Source: Panagrolaimus kolymaensis
Lineage: Eukaryota > Nematoda > Chromadorea > Rhabditida > Panagrolaimidae
NCBI GenBank assembly: GCA_028622995.1
Contig: JAJQJQ010000011.1
Span: 3,720,001 to 3,784,000 of the forward strand
Direction: 5' to 3'
Length of the DNA stretch: 64,000 bases
Each line of letters opens with the position of its first letter. Within the stretch, counting starts at the first letter, position 1. Positions 23,001 to 35,000 of the stretch are shown piece by piece. The notes below the pieces were generated by a model. That model searched no databases. It was not told the origin of the DNA and was given only the letters and a program-made list of their open reading frames with translations. Made by a program: the position numbers and the translations under genes.

Positions 23001-26000
23001 TTGCATTAACACTTTTTTTAAATTGTGCTTACTTTTATCATCATCAGGTGATAAATTTGAAGCTTCTTTATGCCATCGATAACAAACAACTTCATAAAAT
23101 CTAATATTAGTTGCGTGGAGTTCCTTCAAAAGTGAAGGAACTACTTCAATTTCAAATGGAGTTAAAAAAGTATCAGATTTTGGTTTTCTTCGTTTTCTCC
23201 GACGAAATGGAATAAGTCTTCCCAAAAAACCATCCCAACAACACATGAATATTTTTATTATTGCCTGAAAAAAGAATAATGAAATCCTTTTTAAAAGTAA
23301 AAAAAGTTAATCCTTTTAAAAATGTTTAATTATTAATATGAGTGACAAAAAAGGACAAACAAAAAACTATATAGGGAATTACTCCCAAAAAGGAGACTTA
23401 AACTCACGAAAAGTGAAAGTGTCAAAGAGGAAGAAGAATTCTGAGTCAAAAAAAACATTTAAACTATTAAAAGGACTTTCATTTTTCTGGGGAATACAAA
23501 AAGCGGAAATAGAATTTTAAAAAAGAAGCTAAATAATGGCGTTAAAAAAGCGTTGCTTACTATGTTTTATTATTATTAAAGGTTGTTCGGTTTACCACTT
23601 TGCGCAGTAGTTTACCTCTTTTTTTTATTTCTTTCTAATGGTTGTCATAGCAGCACCCAAAATAAAAACTAGTATGTGGAACTAAATTAATACACATTTT
23701 ATTCTGTCTTCTTTTTTTTTTAAGATTTACAACTTTTTTTTGAAGTTTGAAAAATACCATATTTCTAAGAATGCTTGCTTACGGCGAACACCTTTTTTAT
23801 GAAATAAATAAGTGAAGAAAGAAAAACAAACAAAAAGAAAAAACAAACAAAAAGAAAAAACAAACAAAAAGAAAAAACAAAGAATTCTAAATAAGGCGGT
23901 TGACGTTTTGGTTTTTAGTTTAGCTTAACTTTTTTTGAAGGGAAAATTGAAAACATCAAAGGTGGCATTTTTAAAAAAGTTAATTTAAAAAAATGAAGGG
24001 GTTGAAATTATATTATTTTATTTGTTTTACCTACGCTTTTTTCTAATCATAAATATTTGTATCTGAAAATTTTGTCTGAATATAATTTAAAAAATTAAAA
24101 ATCTAAACTTAATTTAAACTAAAATTACAAATTTTTTAGCCTTGGTGATGTTTCATGGGAAATTGCTGTAGCTCGTGATACTCAAGAAGGCCTTGCCCTT
24201 GAAGTTGAACAATGCAGTTGCCCACAGGGTTATACGGTTTGTTTATTTAAATTTTACAAAGCTAAACCTAATAGTAATTCTTCAAATTAATTAAAACCAA
24301 AATCTATAAGGAATTTATTTTATTCACCTCCATTTTGAGTTATTATAATTAATTATTTGACAATACATTCAATTAGGGTACTTTTACAATCAATAATGGA
24401 AAAAGAATCTAAAAAATATATAAACTATAAAAACAGTTTTTATCGAACTGTAAAAATTAAAATAAAATTAGTGTTGCATGCTTTGGCTAATGCTTCTCTC
24501 CTTTTTTGTTGTTGCATAGTTTGACGCTTTTAGGGCTTATCGTGTGAAGATTGTGCTCCTGGATATGAACGATCCGGTCATGGACCTTATTTGGGAACAT
24601 GTGTACCAGTACGTCAAACACCTCCACCACAACGTAGTTGTCCAGCAGGTGCTATAACACCTGTTGCTGGCTATGATGGACGTTGTCAATGCAAACCCAA
24701 TCTTACTGGTAATTATATTTATTTCATTCTAAGGATAATAATTTTTAATTTTTAAGGTCCAAATTGTGATCAATGCGCTGCATCAACTTTCAATTATTCC
24801 CCTCAATCGTCGCAAGGCTGTCTCAAATGTTTCTGTAGTGGAGTCACAAATCAATGCCGCTCTTCAAGTTATCGTCGAACTTCAGTTGATATTGATTATC
24901 GTCATGGAGATCAAGATCAACTTGAAATTGGCACTTCTGATGCGCGAAATAGTTTCACTCCACAAACTCGCCCTGAAATTTACAGCAATGCCATCAATTT
25001 TGGTGCATTTGAAGAAGTTCGAGGCCAAACTTTATATTGGAAACTTCCACAAAAATTCCTTGGTGATAAAGTTACTTCATATGGTGGTAAATTGACTTAT
25101 ACCCTTCGTTACACTGGTCAAGGCACATCTAATCGTGATGCGGATGTAATTATCAAAGGAAATGAAATAACTCTTCAACATCGCGCCCGAGTTCAACTTA
25201 TTCCCGATCGTGAAAATGTTATCGAAGTTCCAATCATGGAATCTTCATGGGAACGCGCTGATGGACAACCCACCACTCGTGAACACCTTCTCATGGCTCT
25301 TGCTGATCTTGATTCAGTTTTAATCAAATTATCATACAATGATGATTGCTCTTTGAGCTCCCTCGTTGCTGTCTCCCTTGAACATGCTGAACCTTATGGT
25401 CAAGGAGCTCAAGCACAAGATGTTGAACAATGCGAATGCCCACAGGCATATGTAGTAGGTTTATTTAAATTTTACAATGCGAAATGTGTAAAGATAAGTT
25501 TGCACGCTTCAGCTTTAAAAAGCCCTAAAAATGTGATGCTTGCCTGAAATTTTGCTTGAAAAATTTAACCTTTTATTTGCAGCTTATTTTTTTTTCAATG
25601 AATAATAAAAGAGACAAATTTGAAATTTTTTAAATTCATCGAAAATATAGTTAAAATAATAAAATTAAATATTTAAGAAAAAACAATTGACTTTATTATT
25701 TTTATCTTTAATAAGTATAAATTCCATGGTAATCTTGAAGATAAATAACAACACTAAAATTTTAGGGAACTTCATGTGAAGATTGTGCCCCAGGCTATCG
25801 ACGCACTGGAGGTGGCCTTTATCTTGGCCTTTGTGAAAAATGCGATTGTAACAACCACGCATCTGAATGCGATAAAGAATATGGCCATTGTCTTAGTTGC
25901 CAACACAACACTGAAGGAGATCAATGTGAACGTTGCCGACCTGGATTTGAAGGCGATGCACGTCGAGGAACTCCACATGATTGTAGAGCTGTTGCCACCA

Positions 26001-29000
26001 AGCCTCCATGCGATTGCAACAACCATTCTCCTCGTGGTTGCGATAGTTATGGTCGATGTTTGCTTTGTGAACACAATACGGAAGGATATCATTGTGAAAG
26101 CTGTAAAAAAGGATTTTATGGAAATGCCACTCAAGGAACCCCATATGATTGCAGTCAATGTCCATGCCCGTAAGAAAAAGAAAATTAATAAACGTTTAAA
26201 ATCAAATTTTAAAATAAATATTTAAGTGGAACTTCTGATTGCTATCTTGGCTCAGATGGACAAGTCAAATGCCGTAATTGCCCAGCAGGTTTCTCAGGAG
26301 ATCGATGTGATAAGTAAGTACATAATTTTTAAAGCCAAATCTAAATGGAGTTTGCAGATGTGCACCAGGATATACTATTTCTGCTCGAACTGGCGGACGC
26401 GATTGTGAACCTATTGGTCGTGTGGAACCTGATCGAATTCAATTTGTTGATAATCCTCAAGGTTTGTCATCCGATCCTTATGCTGCACAACGTGAACAGT
26501 ACCGTCAGCGTCAATTGCAACAACAACAACAACCACAGCAACAACAACATCGTCGACAAAGACGACGACGTTATCGTGTTACTGCATCACGCCGCTTCCA
26601 TCGTCAATAATTTTTTTATATGTTTAAACGGCTTTAAATGTTTATGTTTTCACATTTGCACACATATTAAGTTTAGGGCCTAAAGCTTTATTATCCACTA
26701 TGTTTCTTTTATTTTTTTGCTTATGCCTTCACCATCAACACACTGCTAACACACTCCCCATTTAAAAAATTATCTCCTAATGCTATTTCCCCAGTTGTTT
26801 TCCTTAAACAAGAACAAAACAAAACTGCCTCGGGAACTTTACCTTTTGTTTCATTATCTCTTTTTTTGAAACAACTAAAATGTTAAAGTTATTATTATTT
26901 TTTTATCGCTGCCAAATTAGTTCACAGTGAATTAAATTGAATGTTTTTTTAATTGTCTTTTTTGTATCGAATAAAGTTCGCTTAAATGCTCAAAATGTGT
27001 CCGTTCATTATCACACACACCTTTGTAATGCGCTTATTTATGTATGTTTAATTTTGCTTAGATTTTTTTTTTGCTCTGCCACCACAAATCGTTTATAGTT
27101 TTTTTTAATTTTAATTAATTTTTCTATAGTTCCACTTCGAGTTGAAATTCTTCCTCCCAAACATCTTGCAATTAAACAAGGGTCAAGAGCTAAATGGACA
27201 TGCCAACCATCGGTTGGAATTAAGGTTTTTTTCTTCCTTCCTTTCATCTTTTATCTATCCACTAACATTTCTTCTTTTCTTTACAGCCTGAACTTGTAAC
27301 CATTCAATGGAGTAAAATTGGAAGCAATGAATTCCCTCCTCATGTTCGTCAGCAAGGTAATCAACTTATCATTGATTCGGTCAAACCAGAAGATGCTGGA
27401 CAATATCGTTGCACTGGTACCACAGCTAAAGATATTGCCACCGATGAATCTTCTCTCACTGTTGAAGCTGGAACTCCTCCAAAACCAATCGTCACTCCAC
27501 CTTATCAAACAGTGCCCGAAAATAGCCAAGCTGTTTTTGAATGCATTGTTCCTGGAGTCACAGGTTGCGAAATCCAATGGCATAAAGATCACGTTGGTGG
27601 TCCATTGCCTTATGGAGCTCGAAAATATGGAAACAAAATTATCATTCCCAATGCTAGAAAAGAACATGCTGGAAATTATATTTGCACTGTTAGAACAAAC
27701 TTCGGCCTTGGTGAATCAAATCCAGGTCGATTGGATGTTACACGTGAACCATGGCGTCCTGAAGCTGATCCGCCCGTTCAAGATGTTGAAATTGGAGATG
27801 CAGCTCGTTTCCGTTGCTTCGTCCGTGGCGTTCCCCATGCAGACTTCCAATGGCGAAGAGAAGACGGTCAAACTCTTGATAGCGCTGTTGATCAAAGCGG
27901 CGGATATCTTACCGTTCATAGCTCTCAAATGCATCATTCAGGCCGATATATTTGTGCGGCCACCGATCCACAAGATCCAACTCAACCACCAATTGATGCT
28001 CCAGCAGTTCAATTAAATGTTAGAGATCGAGCTCGTCAACCTTTAGTTCCTCAAGTTGATCCCATTCAACAAACAGTAGATCCAGGACAACCAGCCAAAT
28101 TTAGATGTTGGGTTGATGGAAATCCAAATGCTCAACTTCGTTGGTCGGGACGCGGAAATAGACCTTTGCCTCAAGGAGCTCGAGATGATCGTGGTGAACT
28201 TGTTTTCCCTTCAGCTTCTCAAGCTGATGCTGGTGAATACATTTGTTCCGTTTATGATCCTGAAAGTGGTCAAAACGTTGATTCCCCTCCTGCTCGACTC
28301 GATATTAATCAGCGTAAGTTTTTTATATTAGTTTAAATCATTTTGAAAATAATTAAAAATATTTAGCATCACATCCTCCACAAATTGATCCACCAGAACA
28401 AACAGTCCAAGAAAACACTCCATCAAGCATTCGATGCTGGGTTCCTGGAAATCCTCATGCTCGTTTAAGTTTTGCTCGACGGGGAGGCCAACCATTGCCA
28501 CCTGATGCTTTCGATGATGGCCGAGGAACTCTTCGAATTGACCGAACTCAAACCATTCATGAGGGCGAATATGAATGTACCGCTACTGATCCACGTGCAG
28601 GCGATCCTCGCTCTCAAGATCCAAGTGGTCCTCAACCTCCACAAGTTTCCCAACCTGCAAGAATTAATGTTAGAATTCGTAAGAAATTATTTTTAGGAAT
28701 TCTTTATTTATAATTTCTTTATTTTAAGCTGAACCACAACAAGTTATTCCCCAACAAGGAGCTCCACCACGACCAGTTGCAACTCCACCAATTATTACAG
28801 TTAAGAAAGGTGAACCAGCAAGATTCCATTGTGAAGCCAATAGTGAAACCCAAGCTGAAGTTCATTGGACTTATGGACCTGATCGTGGACCACTTAGAGG
28901 CGATGTTTATCAAGAAGGCAACGATATTATTATTGATTCATCTGATGATACCAATTCCGGTGAATATCATTGTACAGCTACAAATGAATTTGGAAGTGGC

Positions 29001-32000
29001 AATGCTGAACCTGTTCGACTTTCAATCACCGATAGTTAGTATTTAATATTTTAACAAGAAAAATAATTTTCATTTTTTAGATGAGGAGCCTCCAACAGCT
29101 CGAGTTGAACCCCGCGTTTTCAATGGAAAACCAGGAGATCGTCATCAATTTAAATGTTACACCACAGGTCTTCCACCTCCACAAGTTAGCTGGAGTGGTC
29201 CTAATGACAATGCCCTTCCCGAAGGCGTTGTTGATCTCGGTGGTGGCATTCTTGATATTATAAATGCTCGAAAAGATATTGAAGGTGATTACACTTGCAC
29301 AGCTGTCAACATTGTTGGTGAAGCAACTGATCATGGCACAGTCCATATTGGCCCCAGTCTTCATGTGGTTACTAACCCACATGGCCCTAGAATCATTCTC
29401 ACCGTCGGTGAACCTCTTGAAATTAAATGTGAAGCATTTGGTGAACCAGATCCTGAAGTGGAATGGTTACACGATCCTGGACCAGAACGTGGTGATTTGC
29501 CAGATGATTTCAAACCCGTTACAATCAGCGAACAATTTATCCGTCATCCAAGCATTGGCCTATTGAATGCTGGAAAATACACTTGCAAAGGAAGCAATTC
29601 TCAGGCTACAGCAACAAAAGATATTTATATCGAAGTTATTGAACGTAAGTTGGAATTTTAAATCAGAATTACAAAAGGTGTTTATAATACATTTTTAAAT
29701 GTCACTCATTTTATGAGAAAGAATTTCCAACTGATCATTTTTTCTAAATAAAAATGTGGCAATTTTAGCATCACATGTTGCAACTGTTTCAATTCTTGGT
29801 GGAAGTAATCAATGGTTTACTCTCAATCAACCTGCCCAACTTACATGTGCTGCAACAGGACCATTATTGGTTGACAAAATTGAATGGGCACGCATTGATG
29901 GATCATTGCCTGTTGATGTTGAAGATCATAACGAACAAGGCTTATTGCATTTTGGAACCTTCCAATCTAGTTATGCTGGGGAATATGAATGCAGAGGTTA
30001 TCGTAAAGGAGAACTCATCGGCTCTAGCAAAGTAACTGTTCATCCCGATGATGGCAGCGTTCATGATATTGCTCGTGTTGAAATCACTCCACCTCGAATT
30101 CGGGTTGTTAATGAAGGTGATTCAATCATTTTAAATTGCAATGTTAAAGGTTAGTTTTTTGTAAGAAAAATTGATGCTTATAAACCCAAGCTTTCATTAA
30201 CTTTATTTTTATTTTATTTTGCCTAACTTGTGTTTTGCATCACTAACAATATTTAGGAAGCCAAAATCCAAGAGTTCTAATTTGGAAACGTTATCATCGC
30301 ACAATAAAAAAGAGTCATCCACGTCGACCAAAAATTACTATCGTCACTAATGATGCCGTTGGAAAAAGGAAGAAAAAGATTATCGAGCTTCAAGATGTTG
30401 TTGGAAGTGGGAAATATTTGCCTCTTCAAGATATAAAATTAACTGATGCTGGACTTTACACTGTAATTGCAAATATGACTGATAACTCCAGTTCTATTGC
30501 TGAACCGATTTGGGTTGTTGTAAAGCCATTGGGTGTGTGGGGATTGTGGAGGGCCTTAGTTATTATTAACGATATCACTAACATTAATTACACTAACATT
30601 AAACACAAACACAAAAAAAGCATTTTGTTAAGATCCTGAAGGAATTTATAGGTTTTGATGGCGAAGTAACTTATGATTGGAGCCTTGCTCGAGGAGGCAA
30701 CCTAGTTCGACAGCTTGGTAGCGAAAAGGAATTAGTAATTAAAAAGGCTGATCCCACAAACGATTATGGTGTTTATCGTTGTGAAGTTGAAGATCCAGAT
30801 AGCAAAGTTATTGGCGTTGCTCATTCTGCTGTCACTGTTGGATATTCAACACCTGAGAGTTGGTTTATAAAAATGAAATATTTTTACTAACCAAAAAAAC
30901 AATAGAAAAATAAGAATTAACAAGAAACATGAGAAATAGGGAAATTTTTTAAATATTTTCACAAAGACGAATAATTTTTTAGAAGCAGAAGAAGCTAAAT
31001 TTGAGGAAGCTACCGAGGCTGAACTCATTTGCCCCGTCTACGTCGTCCCTGGATCAACCGTTTCATGGACTCGCGATGGTGATGAATTACCTTCAAATGC
31101 TCAACCACGTGGAAATAAACTTCAGTAAGCCTTTTATCCACTTTGAATAATCTCCCAAAGCCCTATTATAGCATCACTGAATTCGATGATTCCACCACTG
31201 GTCTTTATACTTGCACAGTTCAAATCGATCAAAACACCATTCAAGGCTTCGTTAATGCTCGCATTTTCGTTCCTGATACAACTATCAAAGTTGTTTTGAA
31301 TGTTTCAAGCGAAAATGTTGCTGTTGGTGAACGAGTTTGGCTTGATTGTACTGTCGTAGGGGATGTTGAAGCCACAATTGAATATAGCAAAGATGGATCT
31401 GAAAAACTTCCCACTGGAGCTCAAGTAAGTTGTAACCACATTTAAATAAGTTTGGCAAATCTATCTACCGCTGCCGCTATAAGCTATTATTTATGCTTTA
31501 TAAATTATTTTTATTTATTTTTTTGCAGCTAACTGAATGCGAAGGCGAATCATATAAAAGTAAAACAAAAGTGAGGACTTTTTCAGTCTGAATTTTTGTT
31601 GTGTTGTGTGGTTTAATTTTTTGATTTGGATTCCCCCTGGTTTTCTATTTGAGCTTCTTTTGTTTTTATTTAATTTTTATCTCTTTGAATTTTCCTGCTG
31701 TGCTTTTAATTGCATAAACAAAAATATTAAAATTTAATAATTTAGGTAACTGGCAGTCGTTTATTATTCAATTCTGTTACTGAAGAAGATACCGGAACAT
31801 ACCAATGCAAGGCTCATACATCTGAAGGAACTCTTGTCACTACAGCTGTTATTAATGTTGGATCAGGAAAACGTAAGCGCAAAAATTCAAATAATCGTCG
31901 TCGAGCACGTCGTCGTCATCATCATCGCCATAATAATCATTCAAGCAACAAATCCCTTTCGGGCGAAGATAATAATTCTTCTGCTTTACGTCATCATCGC

Positions 32001-35000
32001 GCCCTTCGAAAACAACATCATAAAAATGCAGTATTTGGGGATTGGTTTGAATCAAATTAATTCTTATTCGTGATTTAAAAAAGCCCTTTTCCCTCCACAA
32101 AAAAAAACACATGTAACTCATGCACTTTTTTAAATGTTTCTTCTAATTACTAATACTTACTTTTTTGTAGTTTTTTTGTTCTAAAAAGAGGTCTTTTTCT
32201 AATCATCATTTTTTTAAAAGTAGTGGCTTTTTTGCTCCCAGTGATATGTTTTATTGTTTTGATTTTCTAATTGCCATAAAAGAAAAATAGACGCTGCCTC
32301 TTCAGAATTGATTTATTTTCTTCTTCTTCTTCTCTCTTTTTTGATTGTCGTTTGCCATAACAATTTTCCAATGCTTATGTGTTTATTCATTTCTAATCCT
32401 CACAGAAAAAAAAATCTACTGCCCCTTTTTTGAGAGTTGACTGATCCAAGTTAACTCATTTGAAATATTTTCGAATCTGGTGCTGCCATTATCTTGCCCA
32501 AAATTTATTTTTTGGGGTCACATTCATTTGCTCAGTTTTCTATTTTTTTCTCTTATTTTTGTTTAAATTTTTTTGTGCTTAAAAGAAGAAATTTTGTAAG
32601 TTTGGATTGTGTTTGCAGTTAAAAGATTTTTTTATTTAATAAAAAATAAATTTTTTGTTTGATTGGAATTTCGCATGCATGCATTTTTTTTTCTAACAAA
32701 TTTGAAACAATAATGAATGATGAGCGTGATTGAGGTCGTCGCCAATTTTTTGTGATGAATAACAATAACTGCACAATCGCACAAGAATTTTTTGATGTGA
32801 AATCAATTTTTTGAGAATATTTCTAACAAACACTTTCTTTCTTTTATTGGAGAGACAAGGGCTAAAAATTATGATGTGCCCCTTTTTTCGGAAATTCAAA
32901 CAAAACGTGCATTTTATAAAATCTAAAAAATTGACATAAAAAGACCTCAATCATAGCTTCATTATTTAGTTGGAACATTGGGTGAACAAGTAGAACCTCC
33001 ATTGCCATCAGTTTCATCTGAATTATCGCATAATCACGAACCCATAAAACCAATCGTTGCTCCAACACCGAGTGATAACTCATATCCCACTGAAGAAGTC
33101 TCCATTGCACCAACATCATCATCAGGAGAAACAACTCTAATTTCTTTGAAACCTTCAATAAAAGTTACACCCTCTACTATTCCCACGAGTTCTGTCACTC
33201 GTTGGCCGGTTGAAAAGGAAGCTTTTGTGGAACAAGCTCGTCGAGTTCCCATTATTCGAACCGTTGGACAAGATACGAAACTTGCTTGTGGAATTAAAAG
33301 TATAGGAACAGAAAATGAAACTAAATGGGATAAAATTGGCGGAAACATGCCTTTTAAATTTCAAATTGATAGTGGGGATTTGATTATCGAAGATTTGAGA
33401 AAAGATGATGAAGGGCTTTATCAATGCTCCATCACTTTGCCTGGTAGCCAAGAATCTGTTTTTTTCACTGATTTGAAAGTTGCTGGTAAGCTTTTTTCAT
33501 CCTTAGCGTTGAAAAATAAAATTTTTTTAGATTATGTCCCAGTTTTTCATGGAAGTTCATATATTGACTTGCCGCCATTAACTGAAGACCAATGGAAAAA
33601 TTTGGACTTGGAACTTTCTATTAAACCTGCTACACGAGATGGTGATTTAAGAAAACTAAAATTCTTTAACAAAAAATTGCTTTTAGGTATCGTTCTTCAT
33701 ACCACTAAAGGAATTACTCATAGTCCTGGAGAATATTTCCATACGGTATTTCTCCGCAAAGGCAAAGTCGTATATCTTTCAAAACTTGGTAAAGAAATGG
33801 ATGAAATTGAATCAAAAACTCCAATTCGTATTGGAAAATGGTCAAAAATAAGAATTTTAAATAATCCAAAAGAGAAAACTTTGATTGTAAACACCGAAGA
33901 ACCCATTATCAAAGCTGTGGCACAAACCTCTGAAGTTGCTATAACTTCAGTTCCATCAAGCAAAGTTCATTTAGGTGGTGAACCAGCATCAAGTTCAAAA
34001 TTCTTAGGAACCATTAGTCGAATAATAATTAATCATCATCCAATCGAATTAACACCTAAATCACTTATTGAAATGCCAACTCGAGGTGAAAGTGGAGTCA
34101 TTGTTAGAGCAAAACCAGCTGAAGAAAGCAACGAATGTGAAAAAAATCCCTGTCAAAATGATGGCATTTGCGTTCCTTCAAATGTCCATGAAGGCTTCAA
34201 ATGTGATTGTACCGGTATGATTTTAATATTTATTAACAAAAATGTTTAATATATATTTTAAAAATTTTACAATTAAAAGGCACACATAGAACTTGTTGTT
34301 CTTTTAATGTTTAAAAAAAAGGAAGCGACGTACAAGTATTAAAATTTTTATGACAAAATTTTTATTTGAATTTGCTTTAATACTTAAAAACATAGCACGG
34401 TGTATATTACAAAAAAGAAAAAGCTCATTTTTCAGATTATTATTACGGAGCTTCATGTCAGTATAAAGATAGATTTTGTTTGAAAAATAACGGTAAAAAA
34501 ATAAATGCATAAGCGAAAGACTTAAAAATTAAATTTTAGAATCATGTGTTGTTGGAGCTTGCATTGAAAATTCCAATGGTGGCGGCGGCTTTCAATGTGT
34601 TTGCCCTCTTGATAGAACAGGAGAGCATTGTGAAAGAGAAACTAGCCCAAAAGATAAATATGAAAGCATTTATCGTTTCAACGGAAAAACTTCTTTCCTT
34701 GCAATTCCACCACCTCGAAACATTAAAAATTTTACTTTTGGAATTAATATTCATCTTAAAAATGCAGCAAAAGATCAAGTTATTGCATATCTTGGATCAA
34801 ATTATAATCAAAAAACAGCTGAATTTATGACTTTAGCAGTTAAGGATGGAAAATTTGTTAATATTTATCAAAATGGTGGAGGTAAATTTAAAATAGTATC
34901 TTCCCAAAAAAAAGTGATGATTTCAGGAAAAAGCGTTTTGGAAGGTATTGGAACCCTTCAAAGTGGTCGCACATATCGAATTGAACTTTCACGTAATGGT

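Noticed and set aside
23827..23877. Short repeat array as a CRISPR or satellite
   Set aside because: Three adjacent A-rich copies without spacers in a nuclear intron; a simple tandem repeat.
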